The notes beneath the pieces were generated by a model. It had not been told where the DNA came from, ran no database searches, and saw only the letters and a list, made by a program, of their open reading frames with translations. The position numbers and the translations under genes are program-made. This document shows positions 1 through 7,699 of a stretch of DNA of 64,000 nt, one piece after another. The stretch is from Phycisphaeraceae bacterium (lineage in GTDB: Bacteria; Planctomycetota; Phycisphaerae; Phycisphaerales; Phycisphaeraceae): the NCBI GenBank assembly GCA_028277745.1, contig JANQFR010000072.1, forward strand, positions 1 to 64,000. The letters run 5' to 3'. How positions within the stretch are numbered: position 1 is the stretch's first letter; the number at the start of each line of letters is the position of its first letter.

Positions 1-1
1 G

Positions 2-1147
2 ACCGGGGCCGGGGCGCTGGTGGCGCGGGCGGTGGGGGGCGGCCATCGGGGGCTGGCGAACGCGGCGTTGGGGCAGGCGCTGACCGCGGCGGTGGTCACG
101 GGCGCGGTGGTGGGCGGGGCGCTCGTGGTCGTGGCGCCGGGGTTCGCGACGCTGATCGGGCTGGACGGGTTGGGGCACGGCTACGGGGTGGTGTACCTGC
201 GGGTGATCGCGGCGGTGACGCCGGCGGTCGCGGTGCTGTTCGTGGGCAACGCGTGCCTGCGCGCGGCGGGCGACACGCGCACGCCGTTTGTGACCATGGG
301 CGTGGTGAACGTCGTGAACGTGATCGTGAGCTGCGTGCTGGTGTTCGGCCCGCACCCGATCGGGGGCTGGGGCGTGGCGGGCATCGCGGCGGGCACCGCG
401 CTGGCGTGGGTGCTGGGCGCAGCGATCGTGTTGTTGGTCCTGCTGCGGCAGGGCGGGATGCTGCGGCTGAGGCTGCACCGGCTCAAGCCGCACGGGCACA
501 CGCTCAAGCGGATCCTGCGGGTGGGTGTGCCGGCGTTCCTGGAGAACGCGCTGGGCACGTGGCTGGCGACGTTCATCGTGGCGATGATGGTCGGCGACCT
601 GGGCGGCACGGCCTACCTGGGCGCGCACATGCTCGCGATCCGGATCGAGGCGCTGAGCTTCCAGCCCGGCTTCGCGCTGGGCGTGGCGGCGTCGACCCTG
701 GCGGGGCAGTACCTCGGGCTGGGCGACCCGGTCCGGGCGCGGCAGGCGGTGATGTGGTGCTGGGGCGCCGCGGTGATCGTCATGGGCGGGGTGGGGCTGA
801 TGTTCGTGGCGATCCCGGCCCAGCTGGTGGGGCTGATCGCGGACGTGCCGGCTTTGGTCGAGCAGGCGGCGCCGCTGGTGCGGATCTGCGGCTACGTGCA
901 GGCGGGGTTCGCGACGTACATGGTGCTGAGCTTCGCGCTGCGCGGCGCGGGAGACACGCGGGCGACGATGTGGATCACGTTCGGCTGCGTGTACACGGTG
1001 CGGGTGCCGGGGGCCTACGTGCTGGGCGTCTGGCTGGGGTGGGGGCTGACAGGGGTGTGGATCGCGTTGTGTGCGGACCTGATGGTGAAGGGGGTCGCGT
1101 TCGGATGGCGGTTCCTGCAGGGCGGCTGGACGCGGGTGCGGGTGTAG
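2..1147 (+). CDS. MATE family efflux transporter (5' end outside window)
   Basis: Membrane antiporter of the multidrug and toxin extrusion family, expected to export organic cations or drugs using an ion gradient. The reading frame is open from base 2 with no start, so the gene begins upstream. About 381 residues are present against the usual ~450, so only the first one or two helices are missing. The protein is a run of hydrophobic segments with the family's internal duplication: an LRAAGDTRTP loop near residue 90 recurs as LRGAGDTRATM near residue 305. Substrate cannot be inferred. It is followed after 18 bp by a decayed regulator that need not be related. Confidence 0.9.
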   Translation, partial: TGAGALVARAVGGGHRGLANAALGQALTAAVVTGAVVGGALVVVAPGFATLIGLDGLGHGYGVVYLRVIAAVTPAVAVLFVGNACLRAAGDTRTPFVTMGVVNVVNVIVSCVLVFGPHPIGGWGVAGIAAGTALAWVLGAAIVLLVLLRQGGMLRLRLHRLKPHGHTLKRILRVGVPAFLENALGTWLATFIVAMMVGDLGGTAYLGAHMLAIRIEALSFQPGFALGVAASTLAGQYLGLGDPVRARQAVMWCWGAAVIVMGGVGLMFVAIPAQLVGLIADVPALVEQAAPLVRICGYVQAGFATYMVLSFALRGAGDTRATMWITFGCVYTVRVPGAYVLGVWLGWGLTGVWIALCADLMVKGVAFGWRFLQGGWTRVRV

Positions 1148-1165
1148 GCCGGGGTCGTAGCTTCC

Positions 1166-1801
1166 GTGTCGTTTTCAGCCGCGACGTCCTCGTCGCGGAC
1201 CATAATCGCCCAGAGCGTGCTGCGGGTCGCGCGTCGGCTGGGCCTGCGTGTCCCCGACGACCTGGCGGTGGTGGGCGTCAACGACGACGAGCTGGTCGCG
1301 TCGGTGTCCGAGCCGCCGCTCACCAGCATCGCCCTGCCGACCCGTGCGATCGGGGTCGCCGCCGCCGAGCTGCTGGACGGGTTGATGGCGGGGCGGCCTG
1401 CGCCGCGCGAGCCGCTCCGTTTTGCGCCGCTGGGGGTGAGGGCCCGGCGTTCCTCGGACGTGCTCGCGGTCGACGACCGGGCCGTCGTCGAGGCCTACCG
1501 CTTCATCCAGGCCAACGCCTCCCGACCGATCCTGCCCGCCGACGTGCACGCCCGCAGCCGGTTGCCTCGGCGTACGCTCGAGGTCCGGTTCAAGGCCCAG
1601 ACGGGGCGCACGATCGGCCAGGCCATCCTGCACGCCCATGTGGACCTGTTGGCCCACACCCCGCTCACGCCGGCCGAGCGGTGCGGATTCCGTCACCCCG
1701 AGAACCTGCATGCCGCCTTCCGCAAGGTGACCGGGATGACGCCCCGGGCCTATCGCCGGCGGCTGACGCTGCCGGCCTCGGGCGATCCGCCTCCTCCTTG
1801 A
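1166..1801 (+). pseudogene. XylR-type (AraC family) regulator, 5'-truncated and decayed
   Basis: Only the C-terminal half of a XylR-like sugar-responsive activator is visible. It starts in the periplasmic-binding-protein-like sensor (RRLGLRVPDDLAVVGVNDDE, PPLTSIALP) and runs into an AraC-type double helix-turn-helix ending FRKVTGMTPRAYRRRL. The family normally has about 380-400 residues, and the N-terminal half of the sensor is absent. The second helix-turn-helix has lost several residues between LLAHTPLTPAE and RCGFRHPENL, where LxxIAxxxGF is expected. The frame is still open, so a shortened protein could be made, but both defects point to a pseudogene. Another explanation is loss of the 5' part when the neighbouring MATE gene arrived. 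Confidence 0.75.
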
Positions 1802-1851
1802 GGCCGGCTTACGCTTTCGAGGGGTGGTTGGGAGCGATGTAGACTGGTGGG

Positions 1852-2727
1852 ATGACGCGGCATGAACCGTTGACGACGCCCGGCCGGCCGGCGTTATCGC
1901 TGGCGCGGCCGGTGGTGATGGGGGTGTTGAACGTGACGCCGGACAGCTTTTCCGACGGCGGCCGGTTTGTGGAGTTGGACGCGGCGGTGTCGGCGGGGCA
2001 GGCGATGGCGGCGCAGGGGGCGGACGTGATCGACGTGGGGGGCGAGTCGACGCGGCCGGGCGCGGCGCGGGTGCCTGCGACCGAGCAGAAGCGGCGGGTG
2101 GTAGACGTGATCGCGGCGTTGCGCGACGCGTTGCCGGCGGAGGTGTGGATCAGCATCGACACGACGCGGGCCGAGGTCGCGACCGCGGCGCTGGACGCCG
2201 GGGCGTCGATGGTGAACGACGTGTCGGCGGGGCGTGAGGACCCGGGGATGCTGGCCCTGGCGGCCGAGCGCGGCGCGCCAATCTGCCTGATGCACATGCG
2301 GGGCGAGCCCGCGACGATGCAGGATGAGCCGGCGTACGAAGACGTGGTGGGCGAGGTCGAGGCGTTCCTGCTGGAGCGGGCCGCGGCGGCGGAGGCGGCG
2401 GGCGTGGCGCGGGGTCAGATCGTGATCGATCCGGGCATCGGTTTCGGCAAGACGGCGGAGCACAACCTCGCGTTGCTGGCGGCCCTGCCCCGGCTGGTGG
2501 GCCGTGGGTATCCGGTGCTCGTGGGCGCCAGCCGCAAGCGGTTCATCGGTGCGGTTAGCCCCGCGACGGGGTGCGCAGCGGCTGACCGGCTGGGAGGGAC
2601 GTGCGCCGTCACCGCGCACGCCGTCGCGGCGGGCGCCGCCCTGGTGCGGGTCCACGACGCGGCGCCCAACCGCCAGGCGGCCGACGTGGCGTTTGCGATT
2701 AAATCCAATCAAAAACCAAAAATATGA
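1852..2727 (+). CDS. folP: Dihydropteroate synthase
   Basis: Condenses 6-hydroxymethyl-dihydropterin pyrophosphate with p-aminobenzoate to give dihydropteroate in folate synthesis; cytosolic TIM barrel. At 291 residues it has normal family length. Signatures in order: MGVLNVTPDSFSDGG (residues 23-37), DVIDVGGESTRPGA (pterin site), ISIDTTRAEVA, MVNDVSAG, LMHMRG, IVIDPGIGFGKT, LVGASRKRFIG and the C-terminal VRVHDA. The ATG at 1852 precedes the first conserved strand with a short leader. No other folate gene lies nearby, and the gene seems to be its own unit. Confidence 0.97.
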   Translation: MTRHEPLTTPGRPALSLARPVVMGVLNVTPDSFSDGGRFVELDAAVSAGQAMAAQGADVIDVGGESTRPGAARVPATEQKRRVVDVIAALRDALPAEVWISIDTTRAEVATAALDAGASMVNDVSAGREDPGMLALAAERGAPICLMHMRGEPATMQDEPAYEDVVGEVEAFLLERAAAAEAAGVARGQIVIDPGIGFGKTAEHNLALLAALPRLVGRGYPVLVGASRKRFIGAVSPATGCAAADRLGGTCAVTAHAVAAGAALVRVHDAAPNRQAADVAFAIKSNQKPKI

Positions 2728-3042
2728 ACGGGCTTCAACGGGGTCGAGGCTGTGGATAACTCGTGGAGAACACTGCTCTTCCGTGTTGCGCCGCCAGTAC
2801 AGAACAGGATCGGATTACCGGACCCCTTCGGGTTGAGTATTGATTTAAGATTCTGTTTTTTATAAAGTTAGTGTGTTATTCACTTGCCCTGAGATAACTT
2901 CAAGCAGAGGATGGGCAGTTGACCGATAGTGAGGGGGACACGCGGCAGGGACGACCCGCCGCGTCGGCCGAAGGCGAGCCGGCTCACGTTGAGCCCGCCG
3001 ATCCACGGTCGCCGTCGGCTCAGGATATGAGGAGTCTCGGAA
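2728..3042. other. Intergenic stretch with one weak promoter candidate
   Basis: No convincing gene between folP and the flgM-like gene. The stretch is AT-richer around 2830-2885. It contains a weak sigma-70-like pair, TTGATT at 2840-2845 and TATAAA at 2861-2866 with a 15-base spacer, which could drive the downstream gene. Apart from a small CCC-CTTC-GGG hairpin near 2824-2833 no structure stood out. The promoter call is inference from consensus only. Confidence 0.35.
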
Positions 3043-3318
3043 ATGAGTGACATCACCCCGATCGGACAACCCGGCGCCGCCGCCCTGGGTCATTCCCCCC
3101 GAACCGGCCGGCCCGCGACCGACGCGGCCGCGGTTTCCCGGGGCGACGATCAGGTTCAACTGTCGGACGCTGCGCGCCTGCTCAGCCGCATCGCCGAGGT
3201 TCCCGAGGTTCGTCAGGATCTGGTCGACCGCATCAAGACCGAGATCGAGTTGGGGACATACGAGACGCCCGAGAAGCTCGACGCCGCCATCGACGCGCTG
3301 ATGGACGATCTGGCGTGA
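3043..3318 (+). CDS. flgM: FlgM-like anti-sigma-28 factor
   Basis: Small soluble protein of 91 residues. FlgM family members bind the flagellar sigma factor FliA (sigma-28) and hold it inactive until the hook-basal body is built. The N-terminal half is low-complexity and probably disordered, as in known FlgM. The C-terminal half carries the family pattern: DDQVQLSDAARLLSRI, then VPEVRQDLVDRIKTEIELGTY with the conserved VR..LV..I....G.Y, then LDAAIDALMDDL. The start has a GAGGA ribosome site about ten bases upstream. No other flagellar gene is in the window, so the role is inferred from the family alone. Confidence 0.8.
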   Translation: MSDITPIGQPGAAALGHSPRTGRPATDAAAVSRGDDQVQLSDAARLLSRIAEVPEVRQDLVDRIKTEIELGTYETPEKLDAAIDALMDDLA

Positions 3319-3323
3319 GTTTC

Positions 3324-3446
3324 TAAAAGCAGGAAAGCAGAAAAACAGGAAAGCAGGAAATAACGCAGCCATCGCCCATGCGGTTGGCGTGTGATCTATC
3401 TTTTCTGATTTCCTGTTTTCCTGCTTTTCTGTATTTCCTGCTTTTT
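3324..3446. repeat. Long imperfect inverted repeat between convergent genes
   Basis: The left arm (about 3324-3361) is built from repeats of AGCAGGAAA and CAGGAAA. The right arm (about 3408-3446) is its near-perfect reverse complement, with a few mismatches and one base of bulge. About 46 bases separate the arms. It lies between the stop of the flgM-like gene and the stop of the convergent gene at 3446, so a bidirectional terminator is the simplest reading. The purine-only left arm and its internal direct repeats are unusual for a plain terminator. Confidence 0.7.
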
Positions 3447-4228
3447 CATTTCCCCAACTCGATGCGTTTGCGCAGGGCCTTGAGGGCGGCGATCTGGTCG
3501 GACGTGAACTCGAACGTGACCCGGCCCATCCGCCCCTGGATCGTCGCGGCGCGGGACCAGCGCTCGAACGTGTCGGGGTCGAGCTCGAAGACGACGACTT
3601 CGTTGCTGAGGTTCGCCCGGCTCTTGCCGGCGGCGCGGGTGGCGGAGCGCTTCTGGGAGCGGTAGTCGGCGACGGGGACCGTCTCGGCGGTGTCGTCGAT
3701 AAAGAACGTGGCCTGGTCGAGGCCGCGGTATTCGGCGCCTGAAAACACGGTCTGGATGTAGACCCGCACCGCGTCGGGCGGGCTGGCCATGTTCTGGCCG
3801 GGGTAGGAGAACGCCGCGGAGACGTAATGGTCGGCCCGGCTGCCGCCGGTGACGGTCAGCGGCTCGGGCGCGGCCCGGATCGAGGTCAGGTCCTTGCCCG
3901 CGTTGTACTGCGTGACGATCCGCGCGTCCTTGGACGCCACCAGCGTCCCCTCCTCTGTGACGCCGGCCAGCTCGGTCAGCCGGTCACGCTTGGCTTCCAG
4001 CTCCCGCTTGTCGGCCTGAAGGGTGCGTTTCTCGGTTTCGAGCGCCGCGATCGCTTTCTTCTGCGATTCGGAGACGCCCGTGGCCGCTTCGAGCTGCGCC
4101 TTCAACGCCTCGACCTGGGCCCGCAGCTCCGCGTTCTCTTTGCGGAGCTGCTCCAGCTCATCCGCCGCGTCGGCCAGCGCGGGCGATGCGAAGAGGATCA
4201 ATACGATCGGCAAGAGGTATTTCATCAT
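3446..4228 (-). CDS. Exported coiled-coil protein, function unknown
   Basis: 260 residues. A signal peptide is visible (MMKYLLPIVLILFASPALA, cleavage after ALA near residue 19). It is followed by a heptad-rich, charged coiled coil at about residues 22-90 (DELEQLRKENAELRAQVEAL onward) and a C-terminal domain with alternating strands (YVSAAFSYPGQN, AVRVYIQTVFSG, ATFFIDD, VVVFELDPDTFERW). The C-terminal domain appears to be a beta-rich module measuring or binding something in the periplasm, but I do not recognise the family. A ribosome site (AGGAG) precedes the paired ATG codons. It ends head-on against the flgM-like gene. Confidence 0.8.
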   Translation of the reverse strand: MMKYLLPIVLILFASPALADAADELEQLRKENAELRAQVEALKAQLEAATGVSESQKKAIAALETEKRTLQADKRELEAKRDRLTELAGVTEEGTLVASKDARIVTQYNAGKDLTSIRAAPEPLTVTGGSRADHYVSAAFSYPGQNMASPPDAVRVYIQTVFSGAEYRGLDQATFFIDDTAETVPVADYRSQKRSATRAAGKSRANLSNEVVVFELDPDTFERWSRAATIQGRMGRVTFEFTSDQIAALKALRKRIELGK

Positions 4229-4314
4229 GGTTGGACTCCTGACAGCCCGGCCTGCTGGCCGGCGCTGAACGACGCATCATATTACCCCTTCCGAACCATC
4301 TCCTATTCCTCGAT

Positions 4315-4752
4315 CTATCCGCTCCCGCTTTGGGGCAGGTCCGCCAGGCCGATGGGGTCTTCGGGCACGGCGAACTGGCTGGGCTTGACCTTGGCCCCGG
4401 GCTTCATCTCGACGGTCTGGGCCTGAAGGTCGCCCTTGTAGACGGCCTTGGCCCCCAGGACGAGCCGGGAGGTGAGCACGTGCCTGGCCTCGATCGTGCC
4501 CTCGCACTCGATCCCGCCGTGGGCCTCGACGAACTCGGCCATGAGCCGGGCTTTTTTCCCGACGACGATCTTGCCGCAGGTGCGTTCCTCTTTTTTAGGC
4601 CCCTTGAGGGTGGACCCCTTGAGGATCAGGTCGCCGACGATGACCGGCTTGTTGCAGCCGGGGCAGGACGTGGACTGGGCGCGGCCGCCGACCTCGAAGC
4701 GGTGCCGGCAGAGGTAACACTGGACCATGCGTGGGCCGGTGTGACGCGCCAT
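4315..4752 (-). CDS. Bactofilin with N-terminal zinc ribbon
   Basis: About 145 residues. The N-terminus has two CxxC pairs (CYLCRHRF and CPGCNKP) that should bind one zinc ion. The rest is a bactofilin-type right-handed beta helix (LILKGSTLKG, RTCGKIVVGKKARL, ECEGTIEARHVLTSRLVLGAKAVYKGDLQAQTVEM), ending in a short polar tail. Bactofilins polymerise into cytoskeletal filaments without nucleotide. The start is uncertain: ATG 4752 is chosen, but the frame is open to a GTG at 4764 that also lacks a close ribosome site. It is co-directional with and 63 bp downstream of a second, simpler bactofilin, which suggests a two-subunit scaffold. Confidence 0.8.
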   Translation of the reverse strand: MARHTGPRMVQCYLCRHRFEVGGRAQSTSCPGCNKPVIVGDLILKGSTLKGPKKEERTCGKIVVGKKARLMAEFVEAHGGIECEGTIEARHVLTSRLVLGAKAVYKGDLQAQTVEMKPGAKVKPSQFAVPEDPIGLADLPQSGSG

Positions 4753-4815
4753 CGCCAACAGCACCGCGCCCTGGGGGGCGCGGACTCCTTGAATGGAGGG
4801 AGCGGTTCGCGGGGC

Positions 4816-5202
4816 TTACTTCTTGGGCGGCTGCTGGCCTCCCTGGGGCGCGGGCGCCGGCTTGGCGCCGCCGGGCGCGTCGGGGCCGACCGCGCACATG
4901 CCGTAGAAGCTCGAGCCCTCGGCCATGGCCATCTTGGCGGCGGTGATGTCGCCCTTGACCGAGCCGTTGGCGTTGAGCTTGATGGTGTCCTTGGCGGTGA
5001 GGTTGCCTTCGACCTTCCCGTCAACCTGGGCGGCGCCGACGTTGACGTCCGCCTTGCACAGGGCGTTGTTGGTCACCAGCAGCTCGCCCTTGCCGTTGAT
5101 CTGGCCGTCGAACTTGCCGTTGATCTTGGCGGTCGAGTCGAAGGTGAGCTCGCCCTTGAAGTGGGAATCGGAACCGACGATGGTCATATCGCCTTCAGCC
5201 AT
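4816..5202 (-). CDS. Bactofilin (polymer-forming cytoskeletal protein)
   Basis: 128 residues with the canonical bactofilin core: IVGSDSHFKGELTFDSTAKINGKFDGQINGKGELLV, followed by repeating six-residue beta-helix rungs (GKVEGNLTAKDTIKLNANGSVKGDI). The C-terminal tail is Pro/Gly/Lys-rich and likely disordered. An AAGGAG ribosome site sits just before the ATG at 5202. It heads a probable two-gene operon with the zinc-ribbon bactofilin downstream. Substrate or localisation partner cannot be read from sequence. Confidence 0.9.
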   Translation of the reverse strand: MAEGDMTIVGSDSHFKGELTFDSTAKINGKFDGQINGKGELLVTNNALCKADVNVGAAQVDGKVEGNLTAKDTIKLNANGSVKGDITAAKMAMAEGSSFYGMCAVGPDAPGGAKPAPAPQGGQQPPKK

Positions 5203-5422
5203 GAGTGGAACTCCTTAAAAAAGGTGGACAAGCGAGACACAAGGTCATGAGTGTAGCGATTCCCGGCCGATTCCCGCGGTTTTGAGGGTCTGGCGAGAGG
5301 GCCCCGCCCCCGCGCTTCGCCGAAAACCCTTGAATTCCCCGCCTTCAGGGGTTATGTTCCGATCGCACTTGTTTTGATGAGTATTCAGCGGATTCTTGCG
5401 GATCCCAAGGGGGCGTTCCCAC

Positions 5423-7060
5423 ATGGCCGAACTGGAGCCACCGTATTACCCGATCATCTACGTGCGCGGCTACGCCGCCACCCAGGGCGAGATGGACGCC
5501 ACCGTCGCCACGCCGTACATGGGCTTCAACCTCGGCGCCACGAAGATCCGCCAGAACCACAAGGGCGACATCGTCTCGTTCATCTTCGAGTCGCCGCTGA
5601 TCCGCCTGATGAAGGACGACGGCTACACCGACGCCTACCGCGACGGCGTCGTGGTCGGCGAGAACACCCGGATGCCCGCCAAATCGGTCTGGGTGTATCG
5701 CTACTACGAGAAGGGCCCCGAAGACCCGGGCAAGGGCCAGCGGCAGTCGATCGAGGAGTTCGCCGAGGGGCTGCGGGAGTTCATCCTGCTCGTGCGCGAC
5801 CGTATCTGCCGGCGTGACGACCCCGCCCAACAGCAGGCCTTGCTCGACAGGTTCCGCGTGTACCTGGTGGCGCATTCGATGGGCGGGCTCATCTGCCGGG
5901 CGTACCTGCAGAGCCTCTGCCGCCGCGGCGTCCTCGACGCGAACGGGCGGCCCGACACGATCCGCAACAACGAGCTCAAGCTTGAGCCCATGACCGACCA
6001 AACCGCGCCGGTCCCCGCGTCGGTCCACCTCGTCGACAAGGTTTTTACCTACGCCAGCCCGCACAACGGGATCGAGATCGCCGGGGTCAACGTCCCGGAC
6101 CTGGGCAAGCTCGACGGCCTCGACGTGAGCAACTTCAACCGTGACCGCATGCGCGAGTACCTCGCGCTGGGCGACGACCAGCCGGCCAACGACCTGAACG
6201 GGGCGTTCGACGCCAACCGGTTCTTCTGCCTCATCGGCAGCGACCACGACGACTACCACGCCTTCTTCAAGCTCGCCCGGCGGGGCGTCGGCCCGATGAG
6301 TGACGGCCTGGTCCTGATCAAGAACGCTTACGTTGACCGTGCCCCCCGCGCGTTTGTCTATCGCAGCCACAGCGGGGACTACGGCATCGTCAACTCCGAG
6401 GAGGGGTATCAGAACCTGCGGCGGTTCCTGTTCGGCCAGTGGCGGGTCGATGCGCAGCTGTACGCTCACGCCATCACCCTTCCCACGTCGGTGCGGGAGT
6501 TCAAGGACAAGGGCCACCGCATCCGCGCGTCTTACAACGTGGAGTCGACGCTCCGCGTCCGCGGCGCCCATTACATGCTCCACGAACGCAAGGAGTCCCA
6601 GGGCTCCGCGATCCGCTGCGAGTACGACGCCCTGGTCAAGCAAGGCAGGCCGGCGTACCTGTTCTCGAATTTCCTGTTGGAGCCGGGGAAGGAAGACCGG
6701 TCGCAGCAGTTGGATCGTTCGCTCGCGTTCTTGCTCAACGTGGCGGTCAAGCGCCCGCTCTACGAGGTGGAGCGCAGCTTCTGGGAGTTCTGGCTGCCCG
6801 ACCACTTCGAGGGCGCCGACCTGTTGAACGAGAACATCACCTTCCACATCCGGCTCAACGCGAAGAAGCGGCCGATCCGATACGGCCTGAGCTCACGCGC
6901 CCCCCTGGGGACGGTGAACAGAACGCCCGTGGTCGAGACGATCAACGACGGGGCGTGCCGACTCAGGATCCCGCTGGGCTTTCCCCCTGATGCCGCCAAG
7001 CCGCCCCCCGCCAGCTTCAGCGGCGAACTGGTGCTGACCGCGCGGCGATGGAACGCCTGA
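5423..7060 (+). CDS. Alpha/beta-hydrolase, putative lipase or esterase
   Basis: About 545 residues. The N-terminal half has a lipase fold: a first strand with an oxyanion-type loop (YYPIIYVRGYAATQGE near residues 8-23) and the nucleophile elbow VYLVAHSMGG (Ser near residue 155), followed by LVDKVFTYASPHNG, which resembles the loop after the nucleophile in triacylglycerol-lipase relatives. The C-terminal ~170 residues contain beta strands (ESTLRVRGAHYMLHERK, GELVLTARRW) and may form a separate binding domain. No signal peptide is seen. ATG 5423 is chosen over an upstream in-frame start at 5396 because a GGGGG-rich ribosome site precedes it. Substrate is unknown. Confidence 0.8.
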   Translation: MAELEPPYYPIIYVRGYAATQGEMDATVATPYMGFNLGATKIRQNHKGDIVSFIFESPLIRLMKDDGYTDAYRDGVVVGENTRMPAKSVWVYRYYEKGPEDPGKGQRQSIEEFAEGLREFILLVRDRICRRDDPAQQQALLDRFRVYLVAHSMGGLICRAYLQSLCRRGVLDANGRPDTIRNNELKLEPMTDQTAPVPASVHLVDKVFTYASPHNGIEIAGVNVPDLGKLDGLDVSNFNRDRMREYLALGDDQPANDLNGAFDANRFFCLIGSDHDDYHAFFKLARRGVGPMSDGLVLIKNAYVDRAPRAFVYRSHSGDYGIVNSEEGYQNLRRFLFGQWRVDAQLYAHAITLPTSVREFKDKGHRIRASYNVESTLRVRGAHYMLHERKESQGSAIRCEYDALVKQGRPAYLFSNFLLEPGKEDRSQQLDRSLAFLLNVAVKRPLYEVERSFWEFWLPDHFEGADLLNENITFHIRLNAKKRPIRYGLSSRAPLGTVNRTPVVETINDGACRLRIPLGFPPDAAKPPPASFSGELVLTARRWNA

Positions 7061-7130
7061 TTGACCCCGTCAAGACCAGGATATGATGATGTCGGATCTA
7101 AGCTTGTCAGGCATCGGGAAGTAGGTATAC

Positions 7131-7607
7131 GTGACGATGTTGACCGGAGAGATACGATCTTCTTGGTCTGGAGAAAACCCGAAGATAAGAATCAAAGACG
7201 ACTGGTTTGTCTGCGATGGCATCGGTCAATATCCAATAGAAGTCTGGAAAGAAAACCGAAAACTAGCAATCATTGGGTTGGATAAAAAAAGCGGATCAAT
7301 CGACTGCCTTCAAGATGACAGATTGTTGCTGTGGAGTGTTAAGCAGCCTCTGAAGATAAGATTGACAAAAAGCGATTTTTATTGGATTTGTCTGAACAAC
7401 TCACAAGACAATCACATTCGAATTCCAGCCTCCCTGTTTATTCATAAATTTCCGATATTTGATATGCGCCTCGTGAGATTCCCCTGGAACTGGAAGGGTT
7501 ATTCCATCTCCGCATCTTCGCATATGGATACTGCTTGCCAGCACTATCGAGTGTCTGTTGCGTCTTTCTTGTTTTTCTGGATTGATTTGGAATATCGATC
7601 CGGTTGA
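7131..7607 (+). CDS. AT-rich orphan protein, unknown
   Basis: 158 residues from a GTG start, or 156 from an internal ATG at 7137. Local GC content is clearly lower than in the genes on both sides and codons are AT-biased (Lys AAA, Ile ATA/ATT). The sequence has beta-strand-like stretches with many aromatic residues (DDWFVCDGIGQYPIEVW, KSDFYWICLNN, MRLVRFPWNWKGYSI). No family was recognised. It may be a recently acquired gene or a chance frame in foreign DNA. No strong ribosome site is visible, so existence is uncertain. Confidence 0.4.
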   Translation: MTMLTGEIRSSWSGENPKIRIKDDWFVCDGIGQYPIEVWKENRKLAIIGLDKKSGSIDCLQDDRLLLWSVKQPLKIRLTKSDFYWICLNNSQDNHIRIPASLFIHKFPIFDMRLVRFPWNWKGYSISASSHMDTACQHYRVSVASFLFFWIDLEYRSG

Positions 7608-7699
7608 ATGCTTACAATTGAAGTACGCCACTTTAAGTATGCCTCTCGGTTGATGGGCGGCAAGCGGATGACAAGAGTCCCGTTTGGGATAATTTCGCC

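Noticed and set aside
253-1842. Second plus-strand frame across the MATE gene and XylR remnant
   Set aside because: Frame-shifted shadow with low-complexity Arg/Ala/Gly product; the other frames carry the conserved motifs.
4330-5250. Plus-strand frame opposite the bactofilins
   Set aside because: Antisense shadow of two genes with recognisable bactofilin repeats.
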